A stretch of 61,847 nucleotides of DNA, taken from NCBI GenBank assembly GCA_905480545.1, contig CAJQQR010000127.1, positions 1 through 61,847 on the forward strand. The letters run 5' to 3'. Made by a program: the position numbers and the translations under genes. Numbering within the stretch: the stretch's first letter is position 1; every line of letters starts with the position of its first letter. Under the pieces are notes generated by a model. It saw only the letters and a program-made list of their open reading frames with translations. It was not told the origin of the DNA and did no database searches. Of the stretch, positions 25,359 to 35,073 are shown in pieces. The DNA comes from an uncultured Pirellulaceae bacterium (GTDB lineage: Bacteria > Planctomycetota > Planctomycetia > Pirellulales > Pirellulaceae).

Positions 25359-28277
25359 CTAGCGACCGCCACCGCGACTTCCACCGCCACCGCGACTTCC
25401 ACCGCCAAACGGACTGGCACCTTGGATTCCTCCTCGTCCACCGCCACCTTGCTGCATGGCTCGCATCCGCTCACCAAATGCTCTCATCGCATCCACTTGA
25501 GGATTCCCTGTCGATGCTGCTGCTCCGCCACCTGTTGCAGTCCGGTTTCGACTCGTTGCAGCATTTTTGGATGGTTCTTGGCCGGAAGTTGCGTTCATGG
25601 AATCAACAAGCGACTTGATTGCAGTCGATGACATGTTTTTGAGCGGAACGACGACCATTTGCTCCTTGCCCTGAGCAACGGGAGTGTCAAGTGTCTTCAC
25701 AATTTCATCAACTTGCTTGAAGAGAAACTCCGGTCCGGTTACCAAGACTGCGTTGACCGCAAGATCGGCACCGAGGGTCATTTTTGGTTCGGTTTGCTCG
25801 ACACCTTTGCTACCACCCCCTTGGCCTCCACCACCACGCCCACCCCGCATCAATTGCTGAAGCATCTGAGCTTGGGCCGCCTGTGGATTTCCGCCACCTT
25901 GTTGCTTCTGCGACTTAATTCGATCAGGCAACATCGTTTTGATTAGCTCGACCAATTCGGAGGCGTCACGATATTCAACTGGGATTGAATAAGTTCGACC
26001 ATCTAAGAAGGGGTCATTTTCTGGGCCATCTACATCGAAATAATCGACGTACTGCATAATCAAGTCAAAGTCGACATCATTTGCTGAAACGACTAGGACG
26101 TTTAGCTGTGCATCCGCTGCAATTGAAGCATCGCCAGTAAGCATGTCCGACGTGGTCATCGTTGAGCCACCTCCGCCGCCTCCGCCGCCCATCAAACCAC
26201 CCAACATTTGGCCTGCGGCACCGCCAATAGCATTTTGAGCGAGGCCACCGAGCATGCCACCCAGACCGCCTCCGCCTCCGCCTGATGAATCAGATGACAA
26301 GCCCAAAAACATTTCGAGCAAGTCTTTCATTTCAACGGCTTTTCGAAATTTCAATTCGACGATGCGCGGCAACCCTGCTGTTGTTGGAGCCTCGGTTTCT
26401 TTCAACCACTGCTCTATTGCAGCAAGCATTTCCAGGTCATCAGAGATCACGAGAATTCCTGTTGCCGTCTCCTTGATAATGACTGGTGCTCCGGCGACCG
26501 ACTTGATCTCGCCGGACTTTTCCTCATCATCGTTGCCGCCATCGGCGGGCGACTCCGCTGGATCAGCTGTTTTTTTTTGATCTTCCTGCTGAACGGATAC
26601 TCTTGCGTAGACGTTCAGGCGTCCGGAACGTTGTTGAAAACGTTGGCTGCTCGTAATCGACGGCTTGACAGTCGACTTAGGTGCCGGCTTCGATTCCATC
26701 GGCTGGACTTCCGGCTGCGCCTGCGGTTGGCTTGCCTCATCATCACGATTAATCTGCCGAAGCCCACCACCACCAGAAGCAGCAGAACGTCGGATATCGA
26801 GTTTGTTACTCCGTTTGGTAACATCGATTAAATCTTGAATCTCTTGGATGGCCCGATCCGCGGCACTACCCTGATAATCCAAACGCAAGTAGTTCTTTTG
26901 AGAATACTGTGATGCACTCGGCTCCGGATCAAGAGAACCAACAAATTTCTGAATCGCTTCCACTTGGGTTGGCTTGGCCTTCACAATCAGCTGGTCAGCG
27001 TAAAGTGGATCGGCCATAAACACTGGAGCATTTGGATCGACCTCTTCGGCAGTTTCATTTACACCGTATAGCTTGTTCAGGATCTCGATCATTGAGTCAG
27101 CGTCGTAGTCATAAAGAGTTACGACCTTAAATTCGTTCGCATCGGTTCTCAAACCACTCAATACTTCCAAAATCTTTTTGTTGTGCTCTTCCGTACCGTA
27201 AGCGATAATCTGTCCCGCTTCGGCAGCAGCTTGTAGCCGAAGCCCCTGAGTTCCAGCAAGAGCGGCACGAACCACCTGAAGGTTTAATTCCAAGTCGCTG
27301 CCAACCGAGTAACGAAAAATTCTCGGCTGAGCCAGATCTGCAGTTGCGTCGGCTGTCGCGGCAACTTCGATGTCTCTTAGCTTGACGATCTTCTCAAATT
27401 TTTCCACAGCGTTTGTTGTCCCGCTCAAAATAAACTGACTTTCGAACGCGAGCACGATTACCTTAAGCCTTTCACCATTTTCTTCGTCCGCAAATGTGTT
27501 TTCATCATCAAGCGGCATTAGCTCAGCGGCAATAGTCAGGATTTCTTCAGGCATTGCATGCTTCAACGGCAAAAGCTTCAAGACTTCTTCTTTGCCTGTT
27601 TTCGCCATTTCCAGGAATCGCTGGATCAGACGAAGTTGCTCCCCAGTCTCGCGAACGAACAAAATGTTGCTCAACGGCAACAGAAGGCTCTTTCCACCTT
27701 GATCCCGAACCAATGGCTGGATTTGATCAAAGAAAGAGTCCGCATCGATGCCAGAGACATCAAATTCCGTTTGGGTCATCTCAAATCGACCGCGATTTGG
27801 AAGTTCAGTTAAAGGAATGGTCTCAATCATCGTTGAAGGAATTTCAACGTTGAGGTCGTGAACGAAAATCATGTTCGCATGACGGATCAATACAAAGTTT
27901 TGCTCTCGCATGAGAAAACTGTTGATCAGGTCCATTGCTTCAAGCAGCGTGAATTCACCGTTGCTGCTATAGGTAAATGAACCTTCCGGAGTGACCGGCA
28001 TGTTGAGGTCCAACATGGCCTCTTCAGCAAAACCGCGAATCACCTTCGCCCAGTCTGTGTTCTTATACTCGAATCTCAGCTTTCCAGAATTGAAATCTGG
28101 TCGAACTCGATCGTCAGACCTACCCTTGGTGGCCGCGGATTCGGATTTATCCGCTGCTGACGATGGATCGGACGGTGGATCGGCTTTTTTCTTCTCGTCC
28201 TGACCGAATGCAGCGATCGAAAATACAGCGAGCACGCCAAATGCAAAAAATGCAAAAAATCTGTTGTTACGAGGCAT
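25359..28277 (-). CDS. Large exported secretin N-domain protein without a pore domain
   Basis: About 972 residues from ATG 28277 (MPRNNRFFAFFAFGVLAVFS signal peptide, ending near AAFGQ). The chain is a series of secretin N0/N1-type units, for example ALDLN-type STN at the start, then LKLLPLKHAMPEEILTIAAEL, FKVVTLYDYDADSMIEILNKLYG, IVELKFRKAVEMKDLLEMFLGL, YSIPVEYRDASELVELIKTML and VVVPLKNMSSTAIKSLVDSM. The C-terminal secretin barrel expected in GspD/PilQ is absent. Two long glycine-rich stretches occur, one mid-protein and one at the C-terminus (GGGSRGGGSRGGGR). It resembles periplasmic rings of type II secretion or type IV pili, but here may be an envelope scaffold. The divergent partner is the DUF1570 gene at 28546. 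Confidence 0.8.
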   Translation of the reverse strand: MPRNNRFFAFFAFGVLAVFSIAAFGQDEKKKADPPSDPSSAADKSESAATKGRSDDRVRPDFNSGKLRFEYKNTDWAKVIRGFAEEAMLDLNMPVTPEGSFTYSSNGEFTLLEAMDLINSFLMREQNFVLIRHANMIFVHDLNVEIPSTMIETIPLTELPNRGRFEMTQTEFDVSGIDADSFFDQIQPLVRDQGGKSLLLPLSNILFVRETGEQLRLIQRFLEMAKTGKEEVLKLLPLKHAMPEEILTIAAELMPLDDENTFADEENGERLKVIVLAFESQFILSGTTNAVEKFEKIVKLRDIEVAATADATADLAQPRIFRYSVGSDLELNLQVVRAALAGTQGLRLQAAAEAGQIIAYGTEEHNKKILEVLSGLRTDANEFKVVTLYDYDADSMIEILNKLYGVNETAEEVDPNAPVFMADPLYADQLIVKAKPTQVEAIQKFVGSLDPEPSASQYSQKNYLRLDYQGSAADRAIQEIQDLIDVTKRSNKLDIRRSAASGGGGLRQINRDDEASQPQAQPEVQPMESKPAPKSTVKPSITSSQRFQQRSGRLNVYARVSVQQEDQKKTADPAESPADGGNDDEEKSGEIKSVAGAPVIIKETATGILVISDDLEMLAAIEQWLKETEAPTTAGLPRIVELKFRKAVEMKDLLEMFLGLSSDSSGGGGGGLGGMLGGLAQNAIGGAAGQMLGGLMGGGGGGGGSTMTTSDMLTGDASIAADAQLNVLVVSANDVDFDLIMQYVDYFDVDGPENDPFLDGRTYSIPVEYRDASELVELIKTMLPDRIKSQKQQGGGNPQAAQAQMLQQLMRGGRGGGGQGGGSKGVEQTEPKMTLGADLAVNAVLVTGPEFLFKQVDEIVKTLDTPVAQGKEQMVVVPLKNMSSTAIKSLVDSMNATSGQEPSKNAATSRNRTATGGGAAASTGNPQVDAMRAFGERMRAMQQGGGGRGGIQGASPFGGGSRGGGGSRGGGR

Positions 28278-28545
28278 TTTCTCAAAAACCCGAATAAAAG
28301 TTAATTTCAGGACCAAAACGATCCACTAATTTCAAAATCAAAACCAAGACGCATGATTTCAAGATCACCAAACCTTGCCATCGTAATCGCCAAAAGTTCA
28401 CAATCTAGAGGTTCCGCCCTCTAAAGTTGTCTTCTAAGCCAAGTAAACCTTGCTGAATGCTGATCGTTTCGAAAAAAATCATTATTGTGTTAAAATAATG
28501 GGATCTTGCTCTATTTTTACTGACCGTCGAGCGAAGGGTTTCTGC

Positions 28546-30009
28546 ATGCTGGCTGCTATTTTTAATGCAATGGGTACGTCCGTCGCAAAAAGCACCATTG
28601 CCAAAACACCAAATCTCTTACTTCTGCTGACGTGGTTCATTGCCTCTCCAGCAATGGGGCAAGCTGAGTCAGATGCTGACCCACGGATGTTCGGCTTTAA
28701 AATCCCGAAAGGGAAAGTGACTTGGCTGAAAGGCAATTCCAATGCAGTGATTAACTCGAGCGGGGGCAAACTCATCGCTAAACCCCATGTCAAGGTTGGC
28801 GACAACGTGATCATGATCATGCCAGACGGAAAGCTTGAACCGGTCAATAAGTCGCAGATTACCGACTGGACGAACGATAAGGTCAAATGGAAAACGCCCG
28901 AAGACATGGTCGATATTGTCTTGAAAGACCCCCGCCTCCGCGGCATGCGGACCCGCGTTCGCCGAAAACATCTATTTGTCTACAACTGCTCCGAAAAAAT
29001 GGCTGACGTTACAATGCGAGTCATGGAGAGCATGACCACCGGTGTTGTCAATTACATGAAAACACTGGGGCTCAAGGCCAAGCCGCCCGAGGCCCCATTG
29101 GTCGTGATCATGTTTAGGACCGAAGCTCAATACCAGGCTTACGATCGCAAGCCCCCGGGTGCCATCGCCTACTACAACATTATCAATAACAATGTTGTGC
29201 TTTATGAAGAATCAGGTCTGATTGCGATCGACCGCGATCTTGCGATTGGCGAGGCGTTATCGACGATTGCCCATGAGGGTGCACATCAAATCCTTGCAAA
29301 CACGGGAATTCAATCGAGACTGTCCGGTTGGCCGATGTGGATTTCCGAAGGAATGGCCGAATACCTTGCCCCAACTGAAGTGACCAGGAACCTTCGTTGG
29401 AAAGGTGCAGGCAAGCTTAACGAAATGCGGATGTTGGAACTGGAAACGCATTTGCGGATGCGTGCGATTGAAGGGATCGATGGATCGGTTCTTCAGGATG
29501 CCGTTGCTACCGCTCGACTTGATTCAACCGGCTACGCTACGGCTTGGTCACTCACAAACTTTCTTTCTAAGTATCGCAAAAAAGGGTTTAGGGAATACTT
29601 GCTCGCCTGTTCCAAACTTCGCCCGTTCGAAGGTTCATTTTTGAAACCTGCTGCGGAAATCAAAACGCTTGAAGATTTGCGAAAACAAAAAATTAAAAAA
29701 AACACGACCGAGTTCGAGCAATTCTTTGGCTCTGAATGGAAGGATCTGGAAACCGAAATGATTAAGTTCCTCGTCCGCCAAAAATTCGAATCGCCGTTCA
29801 GTGCATTCGTTCACTATGCCGTGTTGGCAGAAGTCGTGGACGACGATCTAAAAACAAAAAAATTGACTGGTGTTTTTTATACGCCACGCCTTGCCCAGGA
29901 ATATGCAACGGTGATCAGCAAGAGGTTCGCCACAGGTGGTGCTCCCACGATCAAAATCGTCAAGTGTCCGGATCGGGCAACCGCCGTTCGCCAAACGAAT
30001 CAATTTTAG
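28546..30009 (+). CDS. Secreted DUF1570-type putative metallopeptidase
   Basis: About 487 residues from ATG 28546, chosen because AAGGG lies 7 bases upstream and a signal peptide follows (LLLLLTWFIASPAMGQ). The frame is open further up to 28450. The mid-protein zinc motif is AHEGAHQ (HExxH), near residue 243, followed about 25 residues later by WISEGMAEYLA with a candidate third ligand Glu. This arrangement, a gluzincin-like HExxH plus EGxAEY, is the DUF1570 pattern of planctomycetes. Proteolytic activity is likely but unproven and the substrate is unknown. The first 100 mature residues (VTWLKGNSNAVI) look like a small beta domain. It is divergent from the secretin-domain gene. Confidence 0.78.
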   Translation: MLAAIFNAMGTSVAKSTIAKTPNLLLLLTWFIASPAMGQAESDADPRMFGFKIPKGKVTWLKGNSNAVINSSGGKLIAKPHVKVGDNVIMIMPDGKLEPVNKSQITDWTNDKVKWKTPEDMVDIVLKDPRLRGMRTRVRRKHLFVYNCSEKMADVTMRVMESMTTGVVNYMKTLGLKAKPPEAPLVVIMFRTEAQYQAYDRKPPGAIAYYNIINNNVVLYEESGLIAIDRDLAIGEALSTIAHEGAHQILANTGIQSRLSGWPMWISEGMAEYLAPTEVTRNLRWKGAGKLNEMRMLELETHLRMRAIEGIDGSVLQDAVATARLDSTGYATAWSLTNFLSKYRKKGFREYLLACSKLRPFEGSFLKPAAEIKTLEDLRKQKIKKNTTEFEQFFGSEWKDLETEMIKFLVRQKFESPFSAFVHYAVLAEVVDDDLKTKKLTGVFYTPRLAQEYATVISKRFATGGAPTIKIVKCPDRATAVRQTNQF

Positions 30010-30043
30010 TCATCTCCAATCGAGCATTTTGTGGCCGGGTTGG

Positions 30044-30115
30044 CCAGCGATTTCGCGCAATGACTCCAGCGATTTCACGCAATGAATCCAGCGATTTCGC
30101 GCGATGACTCCAGCG
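30044..30115 (+). repeat. 22-bp tandem repeat, 3.3 copies
   Basis: CCAGCGATTTCGCGCAATGACT and two variants with two or three changes (30066, 30088) run in series, followed by CCAGCG. The array lies between the convergent stops at 30009 and 30225. Confidence 0.9.
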
Positions 30116-30224
30116 GAATTCAGATCAAAACGAAGCAGTCTGGCGATGCACCGGTTGCTTCTTCCTTTGAATGATGATTTGAGCACCTTGCTTTCGCATT
30201 TCGACAATTTCACCTTTGCATTCG

Positions 30225-31916
30225 TTATTTACCACGGATATCCAAACGATTGGGGATCGAAAACAACCCTCCACCAAAACCGCCACCACCTTGACTGCCA
30301 CCACCCAAGCCTCCTCCTCCGAACCCACCCCCAGCACCTTGCTTTGAGTTGCCATTCTCAATATTTTGAATCAGCTCAGCTATCTTCAAGTGATTCTCGT
30401 TGGTTTGCCGTATCATAAGCACGGAATTTTCCAGCGAAATCGCAGGTTCTTTTCCCTTGACTTCCAAGACCGTGGGTGTTGATGGCAACATTCTGACCGT
30501 TCCAATTGCCTCACTATTTTCTTTGGTCATCCAACTATCGGGCGCCACCAACTCCTTCAAAGCCAAACCCAAACTCATTGCAATCGAGGTTTGCATTTTA
30601 TAAAAAACCGTTCTGACTTCCTTGCCCGGATCTTTTTGCTCACGAAATTTTGAACTCTTCAAGGCTTGCCGATAGGCCTTTAATTGACGCAATACAATTC
30701 CATGAATTCGCTCAGTTTGCCAAAGCACCATGAGGCCGCTTTTGGGGAAATCAATCGTTCCGAATGCGCCACTGGTTTCTAGCCAGGTGTCTGGATTCAC
30801 TTGAGTCATGATCGCATCGGCTAAAGCGTCTGACTCTTCAACATTTCTGCAAAGATCGCGAACGTCGTAAATAGCGACCTTACCCCGCGGAGCCTCCGTT
30901 TCGATGGAACATAAGAGAACGGTTCCGTCTTGAAGTGTCCAGTCGATTTTAAACTTGGCCGACAGCGCCATTAAGATCGTCGACAACTTCTGATTTGAAA
31001 GACTCAAGGTCAATGGTTCGCGATCACGAATCCCTGCATCTCGAAAATCAGCACGATCAATTCGAATTTCAATTCCACCCAGTTTGCTGATTTCGCCGAT
31101 TGCATCAATCAGTGGTTTATCATCAAAACTGACCGAGACACGGGTCGCCAATTTCTCGCGGATTGAGATATGCTCAATCGCGTCGCCAACAAAGGTTTGT
31201 CGCCCATGTTTTTTCAATCCGGCCAACAAGCCTTCAACAGTTCGTTTTGCGCGACCTGTTTGCTGCATAAATAATACGTCCCCCAGAAGAACCAACGTGC
31301 CTGGTCCACCGGTTGTACCCGACCAACTCTGCGAATCAACGCTATTCTGCAGCAGCTCGATTAATATTTCTGGCGAGTAGCCGGAGTCGAAAAATTCGCC
31401 GACGTTAATTGTCGTAGGCATCACGTGCCTATCCGCAAATGACTTCGACGTCAAATAAAGAATGCCCTCCTCGACATACCAGCCAACCTCAATCGAATTC
31501 AATCGATCCAACAGCAGGTACGCAGGCTGGTTGGTTAATTGATCGTTGACCGGATCACTTAAAAGAATCCGCTTGGTGGCAAACTCTGATTCATCCACCA
31601 AAACGGTGACGCCAATCTCCTTTTTGATCCATTCTATGACTTCACGAATCGAAGTCCCATCAAACGAAACCGATACCTTTTTCCGCAGTGGCTCAAAAAC
31701 AAACCGAGACGGATCAACGGCTTTGGGCTCGTCGGGTATCAAAATTTCTTTCGTATTGCCCGCTTTTTCATCATCTGATTTCGCATCGTCTGATACCGCC
31801 TTATCGGCGATCCCGGAGGAATCTGCGGCCAATTTTGTCTGGCAGTCGCCAATATTAAAAAAGCAAAAATGAGAAAGCGTAAACACCGCGACGAACGCGC
31901 ATCGAGATAGAGACAT
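30225..31916 (-). CDS. Exported protein with duplicated secretin-like modules
   Basis: A 563-residue precursor with a signal peptide (residues 1-25). Two STN-like domains (about 79-160, VSVSFDGTSIREVIEWIKKE; and 258-345, VSVSFDDKPLIDAIGEISKL) are each followed by a shorter module (185-235 and 365-415) with the pattern S/D-x-W, Gly-rich turn plus GT, strand, T-x-R/E helix. A third divergent unit covers about 436-535, then a glycine-rich tail (GGGFGGGGLGGG). So an ancestral STN plus module pair was duplicated. There is no secretin barrel. The same short module ends the protein at 2934-3653. The likely site is the periplasm or cell envelope; function unknown. Confidence 0.75.
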   Translation of the reverse strand: MSLSRCAFVAVFTLSHFCFFNIGDCQTKLAADSSGIADKAVSDDAKSDDEKAGNTKEILIPDEPKAVDPSRFVFEPLRKKVSVSFDGTSIREVIEWIKKEIGVTVLVDESEFATKRILLSDPVNDQLTNQPAYLLLDRLNSIEVGWYVEEGILYLTSKSFADRHVMPTTINVGEFFDSGYSPEILIELLQNSVDSQSWSGTTGGPGTLVLLGDVLFMQQTGRAKRTVEGLLAGLKKHGRQTFVGDAIEHISIREKLATRVSVSFDDKPLIDAIGEISKLGGIEIRIDRADFRDAGIRDREPLTLSLSNQKLSTILMALSAKFKIDWTLQDGTVLLCSIETEAPRGKVAIYDVRDLCRNVEESDALADAIMTQVNPDTWLETSGAFGTIDFPKSGLMVLWQTERIHGIVLRQLKAYRQALKSSKFREQKDPGKEVRTVFYKMQTSIAMSLGLALKELVAPDSWMTKENSEAIGTVRMLPSTPTVLEVKGKEPAISLENSVLMIRQTNENHLKIAELIQNIENGNSKQGAGGGFGGGGLGGGSQGGGGFGGGLFSIPNRLDIRGK

Positions 31917-31998
31917 AAAATTCCTTCAGCATGAAAGTTTGCCCCAAGATGTCGCACACAATTAACAAGACATTGGCCCGACTGCGACTGGCATTGGC

Positions 31999-32028
31999 AG
32001 TATCATTGCCGCGTCTTTTACTTGTCAA
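31999..32028 (-). promoter_or_regulatory. Possible sigma-70 promoter for the gene at 30225-31916
   Basis: On the minus strand, TTGACA (32028-32023) is followed after 18 bases by GATACT (32004-31999), 4 of 6 to the -10 consensus. The start point would lie about 75 bases before the ATG at 31916. The -35 is perfect; the -10 is weak. Confidence 0.35.
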
Positions 32029-32084
32029 GTCATTTGCAAAAATAACGGCTACAATCTACGGTCGGTTTTTGACCTTCCGATAAC

Positions 32085-34934
32085 CTATTCATTTTTCACT
32101 TGATCCCAAACCGTTAGTCCCTCCAGCGATTTGCGATTTGCGCCCACCACGATACTTGTGACAAACCCAACGACAAAGCAAATTGCAATTCCGATAAATG
32201 CGTAAAGGTATCCACTGACCTTATAGGCGTCGGAACCCACCGCTTCAAAAATGGCACGGAATCGATAACCAATGACAGAGATGTCTTTTGCCGCCAAAAC
32301 GACAATGGACATTATCCCAATTGCAACGAATGCACCAATCAAACTACCTGTTGGGTTTGCCCGTCGCGTCATAGCTCCCAATGCAAACAAACCAGCCAAC
32401 ACGCCGAGAAACATCCCCAAGATCCCGATGTACAAATCAAACTGACTTTTTATCGATGGATCAATAAACCAAAGCCCAACAAAGGTTCCCAATATCCCCA
32501 TCAACAACGTGATCACGCGGGCCGCCCAAAGGTATCCCGCATCAGAACCAAACAGTTTCATTGGCTTCAAGAAGTCGGTGACAATCGTGGTCGCACCCGA
32601 ATTCATACTCGTTGAAACGGTGGACTGAGCCGCGGCAAAAATCCCCGCAACAACCAAGCCGGCCAACCCGATAGGCAATTGCTGACTGATAAACAGCGGC
32701 ATGATCCGATCCGAGGCGATCGTAGGATCCAACTGTGCGGGATGCGTTCGGTAGAACATCCAAAACGCAGTACCCAAACCAAAAAAGATCGTCGTTGCAA
32801 AAATCGCCATGAATCCATTCAGCCAAATCGAACGAGCGGCGGCCTTCTCATCAGTCGTCGTCATGTACCGTTGCACAACCGCTTGGTCGGCCGTGTAGCT
32901 CGCAATATTTTGCCCAACACCGCCTAAAACAACTACCCAAATCGCCATCGTTGTGAATGACATCGTTGAAAAATCGATGTTGATCAGTTCGAACTTTCCC
33001 GCCGTCACCGCCGCGACTAAACTCCCCTCCCCTGACCCAATAAACGCGAATATCAAACACAAGACAGCACCGCCCATGAGAACAAACGTCTGGATCGTGT
33101 CGGTCCAGACGACTGCTTCAATTCCGCCAAGTGTACAATAGATGATGGACAACGCCCCCATCACCAACACACATTGGGCAGGTGACAGCGGCGTGACACT
33201 TGCCAATGCCATCGCCGCAAGCGCAAGCACAACTCCCATACGAAACACATGAAACACGCTAAAGCTGGCTGAGCCAATCCATCGCGCCGTTCTGTTGAAT
33301 CGCTTTTCCAGATACTCATACGCACTTGTCGCATCGATTCGGCGAAAAAAAGGCAAAGCAACGAAAATGGCGATGGGCGCAACGCACAAGATCAAACCAT
33401 TTCCGATCGCATAAACCCAATTCTGCGCAAATGCCTTTGCAGGGACTGCCATGTAGGTAATTGAGCTGAGCATGGTTGCAAAAATGCTGCATCCAGCAGC
33501 CCACCACGGAATACTTTTTCCTCCACGGAAATAATCGTCAGTCGTTTTATTTCGCAACGTAAAATAAATGCCAACTCCGACCATTGCAATCAAGTAAACG
33601 ACCACGACTGTCATATTGATTACGCCAAAGGTAGCCGAAGTTTCATTGACACGAATCCGCCATACCTTATTCGTTCGAACGCGAGGTTTGATCTCGCCAC
33701 TGACCAAAAACAGATCCTCGCCCCATTTCACCGCAGGAGTGGTGACCTGATTGATCGGGATTTCACCGAAGGGCGTCCAGGTGTTGGTCACCGTATGATA
33801 GGAATATGCCTGTTTTGGAAAACCTGGATGGCTGAATTGAGAATCGGGAACGCCCGAATCCAACATCTTCTTTAAAATGTCCCCTGACGCGTAACTCAAC
33901 ACGATGACGTGAGCCGGCCCAACGGGCAATGCGGTTCCGGCCGTCAACGCAACCGGTGAATCCGCCAGACGCTTCCAAGCCATATCGCCTGAATATTCTT
34001 GAGTCGTGTTATCAAATTTTTCCGGCTCATATTTGGATGGATCAAACGACCAACAGTCGCCACAAAACTTTAAATTCGCTAGATCTGCCGTGTCTGAACC
34101 ATCAACGAAATGCCGTCCACCAAGCACGTACAATCGATCTCCGAACCCGTCGTGCTGGGCAACGACCAGTGGAAACATTCGTCGAGGCCCATCGTTTGGC
34201 CAACTTGCAATTTGCTCCCAAAGCTGAGTCGATTGATTCACATCGCGGTTCAAACCGTTCTCTAGTTCTGAAAGCTTCAAACGCCAAACGACTCGACTAG
34301 CGTGATTGCTACCATCCACCTTTCGAACCTGACCAGCAACCAGATAAATGTAATCGCCAACTAGAGCAGCTCCCGACGCCGTGCAAGCCATTGGCAAATC
34401 AGGGACACCGAGATCATTTTCGCTTATCGATGCTTTCAATGTTCCCTTGTCAATCGTCGCCTGCAGAAGAAACGCTCGATGCTTCGATCCATCGGCATCA
34501 TTGCCACCCAAACACAACATACCAAACGGCGTGCTGACCACCGCCGAATAACCCACCGGCTGGCTTAGTTTCCCAACATTATTTTGATTCCATTGAAAAC
34601 GGACATCATCTCCATCTCCCGTCTTCGACAACACCCAAATGCCATCAAGGTATTTTTTGGGAACCTCCCAAAGTTTTGGGTCATCGGACTTCGCAAAATT
34701 TGCGCCGCCAGCAACGATCAGCAAATCGTTGTGGATGCCGACAATTGGACCTGCGACACCGATATCATTGGGCAAGTTTGGAACATTGTCGAAACGAAGC
34801 CGATTTTCCGTGTGGGAAGCATCGCGGTTCTGTTTTTTTCCAACTTGCGAATCCTCATCCGCATTGGATGTCAATGGTAAAGCAACAAAAATCACAACAA
34901 GTATTCGGAAATGATTTACACATCGAAAAAACAT
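32085..34934 (-). CDS. Kelch/mutarotase-like propeller fused to a Na+/solute symporter
   Basis: A 949-residue protein. Signal sequence at 1-25, then a beta-propeller of about 400 residues with kelch-like repeats (LIVAGGANF, GMLCLGGNDADG, DYIYLVAGQVR, DRLYVLGGRHF, DLFLVSGEIK), like cyclically permuted mutarotases of the NanM/YjhT type. From about 435 on, a sodium/solute symporter (SSS) follows: MTVVVVYLIAMVGVGIYF, then FRGGKSIPWWAAGCSIFATM with the Na+-site Ser/Thr of SSS helix 1 (ATMLSSITY), and twelve or so further helices. The propeller would face outside, next to the transporter entrance. NanM-like domains epimerise sialic acid, so uptake of a sialic acid or another sugar coupled to Na+ is plausible. 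The substrate is not proven. Confidence 0.88.
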   Translation of the reverse strand: MFFRCVNHFRILVVIFVALPLTSNADEDSQVGKKQNRDASHTENRLRFDNVPNLPNDIGVAGPIVGIHNDLLIVAGGANFAKSDDPKLWEVPKKYLDGIWVLSKTGDGDDVRFQWNQNNVGKLSQPVGYSAVVSTPFGMLCLGGNDADGSKHRAFLLQATIDKGTLKASISENDLGVPDLPMACTASGAALVGDYIYLVAGQVRKVDGSNHASRVVWRLKLSELENGLNRDVNQSTQLWEQIASWPNDGPRRMFPLVVAQHDGFGDRLYVLGGRHFVDGSDTADLANLKFCGDCWSFDPSKYEPEKFDNTTQEYSGDMAWKRLADSPVALTAGTALPVGPAHVIVLSYASGDILKKMLDSGVPDSQFSHPGFPKQAYSYHTVTNTWTPFGEIPINQVTTPAVKWGEDLFLVSGEIKPRVRTNKVWRIRVNETSATFGVINMTVVVVYLIAMVGVGIYFTLRNKTTDDYFRGGKSIPWWAAGCSIFATMLSSITYMAVPAKAFAQNWVYAIGNGLILCVAPIAIFVALPFFRRIDATSAYEYLEKRFNRTARWIGSASFSVFHVFRMGVVLALAAMALASVTPLSPAQCVLVMGALSIIYCTLGGIEAVVWTDTIQTFVLMGGAVLCLIFAFIGSGEGSLVAAVTAGKFELINIDFSTMSFTTMAIWVVVLGGVGQNIASYTADQAVVQRYMTTTDEKAAARSIWLNGFMAIFATTIFFGLGTAFWMFYRTHPAQLDPTIASDRIMPLFISQQLPIGLAGLVVAGIFAAAQSTVSTSMNSGATTIVTDFLKPMKLFGSDAGYLWAARVITLLMGILGTFVGLWFIDPSIKSQFDLYIGILGMFLGVLAGLFALGAMTRRANPTGSLIGAFVAIGIMSIVVLAAKDISVIGYRFRAIFEAVGSDAYKVSGYLYAFIGIAICFVVGFVTSIVVGANRKSLEGLTVWDQVKNE

Positions 34935-35073
34935 GGCGTTGACATCAGGAGTGAGTTTGGGAGCTTGATTTCAGTCACTTATTGTAACGGTGCTTTTTCT
35001 CCAGCGACACGTTGGTCACAATGTTGGAGTCCGTCAAAAGAAACCAAATTTGATCCAAAAATCCAGAACGTCC

